A stretch of DNA of 64,000 bases from NCBI GenBank assembly GCA_023428135.1, contig JAEYZG010000010.1, positions 310,001 to 374,000 on the forward strand, read 5' to 3'. How positions within the stretch are numbered: position 1 is the stretch's first letter; every line of letters begins with the position of its first letter. The position numbers and the translations under genes are program-made. The DNA comes from Bacteroidota bacterium. GTDB taxonomy: Bacteria; Bacteroidota; Bacteroidia; Cytophagales; Cytophagaceae. The notes beneath the pieces were generated by a model. That model was not told the origin of the DNA and ran no database searches. It worked only from the letters and a program-made list of their open reading frames with translations. Below, in pieces: positions 1 through 8,844 of this stretch.

Positions 1-849
1 ACTAAACTCGTCGAAGAAGAAGATTTAATCTTGCAGGTCGCCAGAGGAAAAATTGATTATACAGTTGCGGAGGAAAATATTGCTCGACTAACCAAGGCTT
101 ATTATCCCAATCTTAATATTCAATTGGCGATAAGCTACCCTCAGAAAATTTCCTGGGCAGTAGGGGAAAACGCTCCTGAATTGTTAACTGAAATTAATGC
201 ATGGATGACTAAATATGTGGAAGGAAAAAATTTTTCGAAGACATACAACAAATATTTTTGTCCAGGGCAGTATGGACATGTGCAATGCAGCAGGAGCAAT
301 GGAAAAAAGATATCACAGTATGATTGCCTGATAAAAAAATCAGCGAAGGAAATCGGATGGGACTGGCGACTATTAGCTGCTCTTGTTTATCATGAATCCA
401 ATTTTAATCCACTTGCAAAATCCTGGGTAGGAGCCTGCGGTTTAATGCAGCTGATGCCATCTACAGGAGCCCTCTTCGGTCTTGAAAATCCAGAAGATCC
501 GTATGAAAATATGAAAGCCGGTATAAAATATCTTAAATGGCTCGATAAGTACTGGAAGGAAAAAGTTCCTAACCAGGATGAGCGGCTTAAGTTTGTACTG
601 GCATCATACAATGCTGGTCAGGAGCATGTAGCAGATGCACAGAGACTGGCAATAAAGTATGAAAAAGACCCATTAATTTGGGATGATAACGTAGCATACT
701 TCCTGCTTCAGAAGGCTCAGGTAGAGTATTACTCCGATCCAGTTGTAAAATTCGGATACTGCAGAGGTTCAGAAACATTTAAATATGTGAGCAATATCAT
801 AAGCAAGTTTCAATATTACAAACAGCTAATACCCGACGAGATTATTTAA
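1..849 (+). CDS. MltF-like lytic transglycosylase, C-terminal part (cut by window start)
   Basis: The frame is open back to base 1, so the N-terminus lies outside the window; an internal TTG at 31 is not a convincing start. The first visible stretch (ARGKIDYTVAEENIA) resembles the end of an extracellular solute-binding domain (SBP_bac_3). After it comes an SLT/GEWL-type muramidase domain with the catalytic glutamate in HESNFNP and the family motif GLMQLMPSTG, followed by SYNAGQEHV. This order matches membrane-bound lytic transglycosylase F, which cleaves the glycan strand of peptidoglycan to form 1,6-anhydroMurNAc ends. It should act in the periplasm. The DUF2231 gene follows 20 bases downstream and may be co-transcribed. 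The family assignment is firm; the exact MltF orthology is inferred. Confidence 0.85.
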   Translation, partial: TKLVEEEDLILQVARGKIDYTVAEENIARLTKAYYPNLNIQLAISYPQKISWAVGENAPELLTEINAWMTKYVEGKNFSKTYNKYFCPGQYGHVQCSRSNGKKISQYDCLIKKSAKEIGWDWRLLAALVYHESNFNPLAKSWVGACGLMQLMPSTGALFGLENPEDPYENMKAGIKYLKWLDKYWKEKVPNQDERLKFVLASYNAGQEHVADAQRLAIKYEKDPLIWDDNVAYFLLQKAQVEYYSDPVVKFGYCRGSETFKYVSNIISKFQYYKQLIPDEII

Positions 850-869
850 AGTGTTGATTTTTATAAAGT

Positions 870-1352
870 ATGGAACATGTTCATCCATTTGTGGTTCATT
901 TCCCATTGGCATTGCTCATTACAGCGAGCTTTATGGGGTTGGTTGGTATATTTTACAGAAGAGGGTTATTTAAAGAGATAGTTTTATGGCAATGTATTGT
1001 CTCTTTATTCTTCCTTTTTCTTGCGATTATAAGTGGTTATAGTGATGAAGAAAGAATCATCCGCTCATTACCGGTAGATGAGCTGCTGGCTGTGCATAAG
1101 AAAAATTCTTACATTATTACTGTCTTGTTTCTTCTTCTCACTTCATGGCTGATATTAAGAAAGAGAGTGATGAAAACTGTTGAATATGCTTCATGGGTTG
1201 TATTTCTAACTATCGGAGGCGTTTCAGTTATTTATCAGGCAGTACTTGGAAGTAAACTAGTTTACCGCGAGGGGGTTGGAGTGAAGCCTATGGAAGTTGC
1301 AAAAGCAAAAGCTGCCGAGAAGTTGAAACAGGAAGCAAATATTAATTATTGA
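870..1352 (+). CDS. DUF2231-type integral membrane protein
   Basis: A 160-residue protein that opens with MEHVHPFVVHFPLALL, the His-rich start typical of DUF2231 membrane proteins. Four hydrophobic segments can be seen at about residues 10-30, 38-57, 80-98 and 107-125. The C-terminus is short, charged and probably cytoplasmic (KAKAAEKLKQEA). Function is unknown; some relatives sit with haem or cytochrome proteins, but nothing here shows that. The gene begins 20 bases after the transglycosylase and ends just before a long hairpin that could terminate the pair. Confidence 0.7.
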   Translation: MEHVHPFVVHFPLALLITASFMGLVGIFYRRGLFKEIVLWQCIVSLFFLFLAIISGYSDEERIIRSLPVDELLAVHKKNSYIITVLFLLLTSWLILRKRVMKTVEYASWVVFLTIGGVSVIYQAVLGSKLVYREGVGVKPMEVAKAKAAEKLKQEANINY

Positions 1353-1373
1353 AAGATGTGATAAAAACAATGT

Positions 1374-1411
1374 AAAACTTTTAGACGCCATGCGTGGTGT
1401 CTAAAAGTTTT
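1374..1411. terminator. long hairpin, REP-like and possibly a terminator
   Basis: A 16-bp stem (AAAACTTTTAGACGCC pairing with GGTGTCTAAAAGTTTT, including G-T pairs) closes over a 6-base loop, 21 bases past the DUF2231 stop. There is no strong T-run after it. The core AGACGCCATGC resembles the second palindrome at 1501, so it may be a dispersed repeat recruited as a transcript end. Confidence 0.5.
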
Positions 1412-1500
1412 GATAATGAACGAATCCGGAATTATTCGATACTAAAGAATGATTAACGTTTATTATGATTGATAAAAATAAATGTTGTGCTAAAGGATAG

Positions 1501-1522
1501 GAGATGCCATGCATGGCGTCTC
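1501..1522. repeat. 22-bp palindrome, second copy of the GACGCCATG-type element
   Basis: GAGATGCCATGCATGGCGTCTC is palindromic apart from one symmetric mismatch, which would be a G-T pair in RNA. It shares the GCCATGCxTGGxGTCT core with the hairpin at 1374-1411. The two lie about 115 bases apart in the 292-base gap before the hybrid kinase gene. This looks like a small extragenic palindromic repeat family. Confidence 0.55.
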
Positions 1523-1644
1523 TAATGGAATACCTGACATGACAATATCTGACATTCTTTGGGTTCTCCAAAATAACAACTGAGCTGTTTTTATAATCAA
1601 ACAAGAATGAAATTCCAGGGTTAGAAATAATCAGGGAATTTTTT

Positions 1645-4600
1645 ATGAAAATACTAAACAGCTTGAGTATAAGAAATAAGCTCCTTTTGCTCATTGGAGT
1701 ATTACTCATCCCTCTTCTATACTTTAGCACAATCAACCTCATCAACCAGCTGAATGATCAAAAAAGGCTAACCGCAGTTTTTGATAAAATCCAAAAGACT
1801 GAGCTTACATCCAGCCTTATAAATACTATTCAGAATGAAAGGATACTTAGTCAGGCGTACCTGGGCAGTAGGGGAAAGCAATTTGAAAGCGAGCTTATAA
1901 AGGCCAGAAAGGGAACAGATAAAGAAGTAATAATTTTTAGACGGTTTTTAAATGAGTCTGATGAAGAAATTTCACATGGCTTTTACCTTATGGAAAGGCT
2001 TGATGAGTATCGGAGTGAAATTGACCACCTCCAAGTAGATTCCTTATCTAACAAAATCTTGTATAGCGATATTATTTACCATTTGCTTGATGATATTGAA
2101 CATACAGCTTTTGTAATCAAAGAGCCTGAACTCCAAAACGAAGTTTATGCATTTCTTTACCTTCTTAATGCAAAAGAATCTTTAGGTCAATTAAGGACAA
2201 TTGTGATGAGAGGTATAACGTCGGAAATTTTTTCTGTTAAAGATTACGGAGCTTTCTGTATCCAGAAAGCTTCTTTCGAAAGAGAAATTCAGAACTTCTT
2301 AACAGAATCGTCTAAGAATGTATATAATTATTATTCTCAGGTTATTAAAGACGAGGCTTTTAAGGATGTCTGGAGTACAATGGCTCTGATATATGAGCAA
2401 GCCTCTATTGATTATACCATAACGTCTCCCGAAACATGGTTTGAGAAAACAACAATTTGCATGGACAAGCTAAATAATGTTGCCATGTATGATATAAACC
2501 TCCTCAAAGAAGAGATGGGAGACCTACTTCTTACCGGGCGGAGGAAAATGCTTGTCTTTACAGGATCTGTCTCACTATTGGTTTTAATATCTGTATTCCT
2601 TGCTATTTATTTTACCAGAAATATTTCCATGTCTCTTATAAAATTAAAAGATGCTTCTGAGCAGATTTCTAATGGTGATACCAATGTTGTGCTTAAGATA
2701 AAATCCAATGATGAGATCGGAGCACTTGCCAAATCTTTTACATTAATGAGTGAAACAATGAAGCGCCAGGCCAATGTTGCTTCGGAAATCGGAAAGGAAA
2801 ATTATGATGTTAATATCGAGGTAAAGAGTGAACATGACCTTCTCGGCAATTCATTAAAAAAAATGAACAATAACCTCCGCAATTTCTCCAAAAGAGAAAA
2901 AAGGAGAACCTGGGAACTAGACTTTGACAGAGAGCTTAACGACCTCATGCGTGGTCAGAGAAGTATTGATTTACTACTTAAAAAAATTATTGGCTTTATC
3001 TCTGAAAAATTAAACCTGCAAATAGGTCTGATATATATATTATCTGAATCCGAAACATTAAACGTGAAGGCCACTTGGGGTATAGATATTGAAAAAGTCA
3101 GGGATAAAGAATTTTCATTTGAAGATTCCAGGCCTGGTCTTGCACTGAAGTATGAGAGGGTGATAAAGTTAAAAGATGTACCGGAATCTTATTTTAAGGT
3201 TTATTCTGGGTTAATAAATGGGATACCGTCCAACATTATCTGGGTGCCACTGCTCTTTGAAGAGTTTAAAATCGGGGTTTTTGAACTTGCTTCCAATGAA
3301 GAAATATCGAAGGAGGACATTGATTTTTTTATGGCAGAATGCGGAAAGATTTCAATGGTACTCATAGGCTTAAGAGCAGTAGATCGAACGAACGAGTTAC
3401 TTTCAGAATCACAGAACCAGGCTGAAATATTATCCGTTCAGCAGGAAACACTAAAGGAAGTTTATGAGGAATTACTTTTGCAGAAAAATAAACTGCAGGC
3501 TTCAGAAGAAGAACTAAAATCCAGTCAGGAGGAGCTTCAGGAGAAAAATGTGGAGCTCGAGGAAAAGGCTAGTCAGTTGGAGGAGCAGTATGAGGAGTCA
3601 AGAGTAAAGAACATCCAGCTGGAGAATGCCAGAAAATCAATTGAAAATAATCTGCTTCAACTAGAGGTTACATCCCGATATAAATCAGAGTTTCTGGCTA
3701 ATATGTCTCATGAATTAAGAACCCCTTTGAACAGTATTTTGATTCTCTCAAAGTTGTTATTAGATAGCAAGGATGGTATTCCGGATAAGCATAAAGAATA
3801 TGTTAAAATTATAAATCACTCGGGAGCAGACCTTTTAAGGCTTATAAACGATGTACTTGATCTTTCAAAAATTGAATCTGGAAAGATTGACACAGAAATG
3901 GATTATACCTCTTTGGATGATTTGCTGATGAAAGAACAATTCGGACATGTTGCCAAGGAAAGAAATATTGAATTTACAACGTCTATAGCAGCCGAACTTC
4001 CAGAGAAAATTTATACTGATAAATTCAGAGTCAAGCAAATTCTAAAAAACCTCCTTTCGAATGCTTTTAAATTCACACCATCCGGAGGCAAAGTCTCTAC
4101 AAATGTTTATTATGCTGATGATAAGACAGCATTTAAGATTGATAGCTTAAAATCTTCAAATAAGGTAATCGCATTTTCAGTAGCAGATAGTGGGATCGGC
4201 ATTTCTGAAAAAAAGCAAAAACTTATTTTTGATGCTTTTCAGCAGGAAGACCCATCAACCACAAGAAAATTCGGGGGTACCGGCCTGGGACTCTCTATCA
4301 GTAAAGAGCTGGCAACATTGTTAGGAGGGGAAATACATCTTAAAAGTGAAAAAGATAAAGGAAGTATTTTTACCCTGTATCTTCCAGAGTTATCAGAAGA
4401 GCGTGGGCTTTCTAAAACTACAGTTTCAGAAGCGGTCCAAAATGACAATCAGAAAAAGGAACAGCAGGAAAATAAGAAGATACAACGCAATGAACCTGTT
4501 TTGTTGATTATTGAAGACGATGTCAATTTTTCTAAAGTCATATCAAACATTGCAGAATCCAAGGGATACAAGACCTTTGTTGCCCATACTGGCTATGATG

Positions 4601-5670
4601 CCATAAAAAAATCCCTTGAAGAAACTCCGGGTGCTATAATACTAGATATTGGCCTGCCTGATATCAGCGGATGGGAAGTACTTGAAAAGATTCGAAACCA
4701 TGATATTCTAAAAGATGTACCTGTTCATATTCTCTCAGGAGATAAAGATGCAGATATTGTTAAAAATTTTTCAAATGTGTGGTTTGAACAAAAACCTGTT
4801 GGTAAAGAGGCTCTTGAAAAGACCTTTTTTGAGATAGAAAGATATAACAACAATGCCCTTAAGCAGATTCTTATCATTGAAAGCGCGAATGATTTGGAAG
4901 AGAAAATTAAGAGTCTTATGAAGCCGGATTCTGTAAAGATCCTACACTCAAAAGCACAGGAAGAGTCAGAGAAATTATTGTTATCAAAAAAATTTGATTG
5001 CATAATTATAGAGTTCCATCTTTCTGACAATGATTTCCAGTTATTGCAAACGGTAAAGAGAGCTGAAAAAAACTATAACACTCCGGTAATTATTTATACT
5101 GAAGAAGATTTTTCAGAAGAAGATGAAAGGAGGATAAAAAAGTTTACTGAGTCAATCATTATAAAAGCACCTCAGTCAGGAGACAGACTTGCAGATGAAG
5201 TAAATCTCTTTTTATATCATATAAAAGGAAGCCGATCAAAGGAAAATTCTGTTAAGGGAAAATTTATTAATTCAGATAATGCATTGAAGAACAAAAAAGT
5301 TTTGATAGCTGACGATGATATCCGGAATGTCTACGCTTTGCATAATGTTCTTGAATCTGAAGGGGCAAAGGTTATTTCTGCCAGTGATGGTAAAGAAGCA
5401 CTCCAGCAATTGACTGAACATAAAGACATTGATTTGGTTCTTATGGATATCATGATGCCTGAAATGGATGGATATGAAGCAATGAGGCGAATAAGGGAAA
5501 TGAATGAATATAAGAATATTCCTATTATAGCGCTAACCGCCAAAGCCATGAAGGGCGACAAGGAGAAATGCATAAATGCCGGTGCTTCTGACTATGTGAG
5601 CAAACCAATGGATGTTGAAAGATTATTATCTCTTATGCGTGTGTGGTTGTATGAAGGCAGGAAAAAGTAA
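1645..5670 (+). CDS. membrane-bound hybrid histidine kinase with NIT, HAMP, GAF and three receiver domains
   Basis: The 1341-residue protein has a first membrane helix at about 13-31, a periplasmic NIT-like sensor region, a second helix at about 300-324 and a HAMP domain to about 380. A GAF-like domain (about 430-575) and a Glu/Gln-rich coiled coil (about 585-680) come next. The HisKA site is H689 in MSHELRTP, followed by a HATPase with DSGIGIS and GGTGLGLSI. Three receivers follow. REC1 has D1001 in LDIGLPD and REC3 has D1268 in MDIMMPEMDGYEAM. The middle one has glutamate, E1123, where the phospho-acceptor aspartate should be. It probably starts a phosphorelay. It overlaps cheR by 20 bases and heads a four-gene signalling operon. 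The input ligand is unknown; nitrate sensing is only a family association. Confidence 0.9.
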   Translation: MKILNSLSIRNKLLLLIGVLLIPLLYFSTINLINQLNDQKRLTAVFDKIQKTELTSSLINTIQNERILSQAYLGSRGKQFESELIKARKGTDKEVIIFRRFLNESDEEISHGFYLMERLDEYRSEIDHLQVDSLSNKILYSDIIYHLLDDIEHTAFVIKEPELQNEVYAFLYLLNAKESLGQLRTIVMRGITSEIFSVKDYGAFCIQKASFEREIQNFLTESSKNVYNYYSQVIKDEAFKDVWSTMALIYEQASIDYTITSPETWFEKTTICMDKLNNVAMYDINLLKEEMGDLLLTGRRKMLVFTGSVSLLVLISVFLAIYFTRNISMSLIKLKDASEQISNGDTNVVLKIKSNDEIGALAKSFTLMSETMKRQANVASEIGKENYDVNIEVKSEHDLLGNSLKKMNNNLRNFSKREKRRTWELDFDRELNDLMRGQRSIDLLLKKIIGFISEKLNLQIGLIYILSESETLNVKATWGIDIEKVRDKEFSFEDSRPGLALKYERVIKLKDVPESYFKVYSGLINGIPSNIIWVPLLFEEFKIGVFELASNEEISKEDIDFFMAECGKISMVLIGLRAVDRTNELLSESQNQAEILSVQQETLKEVYEELLLQKNKLQASEEELKSSQEELQEKNVELEEKASQLEEQYEESRVKNIQLENARKSIENNLLQLEVTSRYKSEFLANMSHELRTPLNSILILSKLLLDSKDGIPDKHKEYVKIINHSGADLLRLINDVLDLSKIESGKIDTEMDYTSLDDLLMKEQFGHVAKERNIEFTTSIAAELPEKIYTDKFRVKQILKNLLSNAFKFTPSGGKVSTNVYYADDKTAFKIDSLKSSNKVIAFSVADSGIGISEKKQKLIFDAFQQEDPSTTRKFGGTGLGLSISKELATLLGGEIHLKSEKDKGSIFTLYLPELSEERGLSKTTVSEAVQNDNQKKEQQENKKIQRNEPVLLIIEDDVNFSKVISNIAESKGYKTFVAHTGYDAIKKSLEETPGAIILDIGLPDISGWEVLEKIRNHDILKDVPVHILSGDKDADIVKNFSNVWFEQKPVGKEALEKTFFEIERYNNNALKQILIIESANDLEEKIKSLMKPDSVKILHSKAQEESEKLLLSKKFDCIIIEFHLSDNDFQLLQTVKRAEKNYNTPVIIYTEEDFSEEDERRIKKFTESIIIKAPQSGDRLADEVNLFLYHIKGSRSKENSVKGKFINSDNALKNKKVLIADDDIRNVYALHNVLESEGAKVISASDGKEALQQLTEHKDIDLVLMDIMMPEMDGYEAMRRIREMNEYKNIPIIALTAKAMKGDKEKCINAGASDYVSKPMDVERLLSLMRVWLYEGRKK

Positions 5671-6487
5671 TATAGTATTAGAAGATGATCAAATAGAAGA
5701 TTTGTTTGTTTCTGTAAAACAGAGATACGGATATGATTTTACAGGATATGCTGAAGCTTCTATAAAACGCAGGGTTCAAAAGTTTATAGACACTGCCGAA
5801 ATGCAATCAGCAGATGCTCTTAGGAATCGTTTATTGGGCGATGCAGCTTTTTTCAATTTTTTTTTGGATGAGATTTCCGTAAATGTAACGGAGATGTTCC
5901 GTGACCCTTTATTTTTTGCAAGTCTTAAAAAAAATGCCTTCCCCCTGTTAAAAACCTATCCTTTTATAAAAATCTGGGATGCAGGCTGTGCTTCAGGAGA
6001 AGAATTATATTCTCTTGCTATTCTTCTTGATGAAGATGGGCTTTATGGAAAGTCAAGGATTTATGCAACAGATATAAGTCAGCGGGTATTGGATAAGGCA
6101 ATGGATGGTATCTACCCTATTGACCTGATGAAAGAATATACAACCAATTATATTCATGCCGGAGGAAAAAAATCCTTTTCCGAATATTATACCGCAATGT
6201 ATGGTAATGCCATTTTTCATAGCTGGCTGAAGAAAAATGTGATGTTTGCTGCACACAACCTGGCTGTCGATGAGTCATTCAATGAATTCAATCTCATTGT
6301 TTGCCGCAATGTACTGATATATTTTAACAGGCAGCTTCAGGAGAGAGTTATTGAATTGTTTCTTAAAAGTCTGCCGGTTTTCGGATTTCTTGCTCTGGGA
6401 AACAAAGAAACGCTTTCCTTTTCCGCCTTTAGAGATCATTTTGAAGAAATAGACAAATCACAGAAAATATACAGGAGGATAAATTAA
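5651..6487 (+). CDS. cheR: CheR-type protein-glutamate O-methyltransferase
   Basis: The protein has about 278 residues when started at the ATG at 5651 (MKAGKSN). An earlier in-frame ATG at 5612 would add a Cys-rich stretch inside the kinase tail and is unlikely. It has the all-helical CheR N-domain (YGYDFTGYAEASIKRR, a conserved signature) and then the SAM-binding motif DAGCASGEELYSLA. FxDPLFF and NVLIYF motifs are also present. CheR normally methylates glutamates of chemoreceptors. No chemoreceptor gene is present here, and the gene sits between a hybrid kinase and cheB. The target may therefore be the coiled-coil part of the neighbouring kinase, as proposed for CheB/CheR-linked kinases; that is inference. 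Confidence 0.9.
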   Translation: MKAGKSNIVLEDDQIEDLFVSVKQRYGYDFTGYAEASIKRRVQKFIDTAEMQSADALRNRLLGDAAFFNFFLDEISVNVTEMFRDPLFFASLKKNAFPLLKTYPFIKIWDAGCASGEELYSLAILLDEDGLYGKSRIYATDISQRVLDKAMDGIYPIDLMKEYTTNYIHAGGKKSFSEYYTAMYGNAIFHSWLKKNVMFAAHNLAVDESFNEFNLIVCRNVLIYFNRQLQERVIELFLKSLPVFGFLALGNKETLSFSAFRDHFEEIDKSQKIYRRIN

Positions 6488-6492
6488 TTGGT

Positions 6493-7074
6493 ATGATTAG
6501 AAAGATAGAAGCAATAGTGATAGGAGGTTCCTGGGGCGGAATAGATGCAGTGATAAAAATACTATCTGCGCTTCCTTCTGATTTTAAACCTACTATGGTT
6601 ATAGCCCTCCACCGGCCCAAAAATATGGTTAACTCCCTTGAAGGTATGTTAAGCCGGTATTCCAAAATACCTTTTTCGGAGCCACAAGACAAGGAGGAAA
6701 TCAGGTTGAATCATGTTTATCTGGCTCCTTCAAATTATCACCTGCTTATCGAAAAAGAGAGGATCTTCTCCTTGGATGTTTCTCCTCCTGTTAATTATTT
6801 CAGACCATCAATTGATGTGCTGTTTGAAAGCGCAACTCAGGTCTACGGAAAATTACTGACAGGAATACTTCTAACAGGTGCGAATAAAGACGGAGGCGAT
6901 GGAATGAAAACTATTGCGGAAAAAGGAGGTTTTACTATTGTTCAGGACCCTTCTACCGCCGCCTCAGGGATTATGCCTTCGGCCGCGCTTAGATTGATAA
7001 AGCCTGATTTCCTTGGAAATATTCAATCGATCATAGAATTAATTTCGTCAGGGAAAGAATTTATATGGCAATAA
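6493..7074 (+). CDS. cheB: stand-alone CheB methylesterase catalytic domain
   Basis: The 193-residue protein is only the C-terminal esterase domain of CheB, without the usual N-terminal receiver. The catalytic triad is visible as S13 in GGSWGG, H40 in ALHRPKN and D133 in TGANKDGGDGM. It would hydrolyse glutamyl methyl esters set by the CheR encoded 5 bases upstream. Its stop overlaps the start of the next kinase by 10 bases, so translation is coupled. Lacking a receiver, its activity must be controlled by a partner, plausibly one of the two flanking kinases. Confidence 0.9.
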   Translation: MIRKIEAIVIGGSWGGIDAVIKILSALPSDFKPTMVIALHRPKNMVNSLEGMLSRYSKIPFSEPQDKEEIRLNHVYLAPSNYHLLIEKERIFSLDVSPPVNYFRPSIDVLFESATQVYGKLLTGILLTGANKDGGDGMKTIAEKGGFTIVQDPSTAASGIMPSAALRLIKPDFLGNIQSIIELISSGKEFIWQ

Positions 7075-8675
7075 ATTCAACTCAAGAACTGAATATTCTT
7101 TTAGTAGATGACCGACCGGAAAATCTCTTCAGCCTTGAAAAGGTGCTGGAAGACGAACGCCTAAATCTAAAATTTTTTACGGCTGATTCCGGAACGGAAG
7201 CACTAAAAATTGCTCTCAAGGAGGAGCTCGCTCTCATTATGCTTGATGTGCAGATGCCCGATATGGATGGCTATGAGGTCGCTAAAATTCTTAAAGAAAG
7301 CAGTAAAACCAGAAATATCCCGGTCATTTTTGTCACTGCTATCAACTATGAAACTTCATATGTGGTCAAAGGATATGAGTTTGGGGCAATAGACTATCTT
7401 TTTAAACCACTAGATCCCCAGATTACAAGAGCTAAGGTGGTTTCATTCCTTCAGCTTTACAGCCAGCAAAAGGAGCTTGAATATAAAAATGATGAACTGG
7501 AGCACTTAGGTTTGCTGGTTAATTTGACTACAGACCTGATGTATATTTACGAACCTCAGAAAGAAACCTTTATCCATATCAATCCTGCTGTTGAGAGATA
7601 TACAGAAAGAAGTCTTGAAGACTTGAATTCTGGCGAACATGAAAATACTATTATTGACCCTGAGTTGCTGAACATATTTAAAAATCCCTCCGGACCAAAT
7701 CAGGTTATTCAAAATTATGAACAGCAACATACTAATAAAAACAACGGAAATTGCTGGATAAGCTGGTCCTTTATTCTTAACAAAGGCAAGTGGTATGCAG
7801 TAGGAAGGAACATTACAGCTAGAAAGAATTCTGAAGATAAACTTGCTTTAGCCAATGCAGAACTGGAAAAGAAAGTACAGGACAGAACAGCAGAAATTTC
7901 AAAAACCAATAAAGAGCTTAAGTATGAAGTTGATCGCAGAGCATACGCTGAAGAGCACCTGAGGATTTATAATGAAATGCTGGTAGAAAAAAATAAAGAG
8001 CTTGACAACTTCGTCTACACTGCTTCACATGATCTTAAGCTGCCTATAGCAAACCTGGAGGGGTTAATAAAGACACTAAAGGAAGAAATTGCAGAGGGTT
8101 CTGATCAGGTAGAGACTGTATTGAACATGCTTGCTCATTCTGTAACGCAGTTAAAAGAAACTGTTCAGGATCTTTTAAAAGTAATTCAGGTGCAAAAAGA
8201 GCGGATGGAAGAACCCGATAACTTTGATTGCAAGGAGGTCATTGAAGAAATTAAATTCAGCATTAAAGAACTTATAAAAGAGGCTGCAGCGAAAGTTATT
8301 ACCGACATTCAAAAGTGTGATGAACTAAAACTCACTAAGTCTGACTTTAGAAGTATTATCTATAACCTCTTGTCAAATGCAATAAAATATCGCTCACCAA
8401 ATAGAATTCCTGAAGTGTTGGTGAAAATGTATGAAACGGATGAACACTTTGTGATTAAAGTTTCAGACAATGGTCTGGGAATACCTGAAGATCAACAGCA
8501 AAAGCTGTTTTCAATTTTTAAAAGAGTCTATAGCCATGTAGAGGGTAGTGGCATAGGTCTATTTATAGTAAAAAAAGCAGTGGAGAGATATAACGGCTAC
8601 ATAACAGTTGATAGCGCAATTGACAAAGGCACTGAATTTAAGATATTTTTTAATAAGCCAAAATCTGCTCAGTAA
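7065..8675 (+). CDS. response regulator / PAS / histidine kinase fusion
   Basis: This 536-residue protein is soluble, with no membrane helix. An N-terminal receiver holds D61 in IMLDVQMPDMDGYEV and a switch lysine in YLFKPLD. A PAS-like domain covers about 145-250, and a coiled coil covers about 260-315. The HisKA site is H322 in TASHDLKLPI, followed by a HATPase with VSDNGLGIPED and GSGIGLFIV. The order REC-PAS-HK suggests it takes phosphate from the upstream hybrid kinase and passes a signal on, closing the operon. No output DNA-binding gene lies next to it, so its downstream target is not visible. Confidence 0.88.
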   Translation: MAINSTQELNILLVDDRPENLFSLEKVLEDERLNLKFFTADSGTEALKIALKEELALIMLDVQMPDMDGYEVAKILKESSKTRNIPVIFVTAINYETSYVVKGYEFGAIDYLFKPLDPQITRAKVVSFLQLYSQQKELEYKNDELEHLGLLVNLTTDLMYIYEPQKETFIHINPAVERYTERSLEDLNSGEHENTIIDPELLNIFKNPSGPNQVIQNYEQQHTNKNNGNCWISWSFILNKGKWYAVGRNITARKNSEDKLALANAELEKKVQDRTAEISKTNKELKYEVDRRAYAEEHLRIYNEMLVEKNKELDNFVYTASHDLKLPIANLEGLIKTLKEEIAEGSDQVETVLNMLAHSVTQLKETVQDLLKVIQVQKERMEEPDNFDCKEVIEEIKFSIKELIKEAAAKVITDIQKCDELKLTKSDFRSIIYNLLSNAIKYRSPNRIPEVLVKMYETDEHFVIKVSDNGLGIPEDQQQKLFSIFKRVYSHVEGSGIGLFIVKKAVERYNGYITVDSAIDKGTEFKIFFNKPKSAQ

Positions 8676-8844
8676 AGAAGACTTTATCTTTAATTATCAA
8701 ATTTTTAATCTGATAAATACTTTAAATATCAGTTCTGTAAAAGGGAATTTATTAAGGATTTTATACTTCTCATAATCACTTCTATTTACTATCAAAACAA
8801 TCATTTGAGCTAAGCTGTTAATTTTTTATCCAACAACACTAGCT

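Noticed and set aside
1401..1745. A 114-codon minus-strand frame before the hybrid kinase
   Set aside because: It overlaps the kinase start and a palindromic repeat and shows no domain.
5612..5650. Earlier start for CheR
   Set aside because: It would add a Cys-rich lead not found in CheR and lie deeper inside the kinase gene. The ATG at 5651 fits the family.
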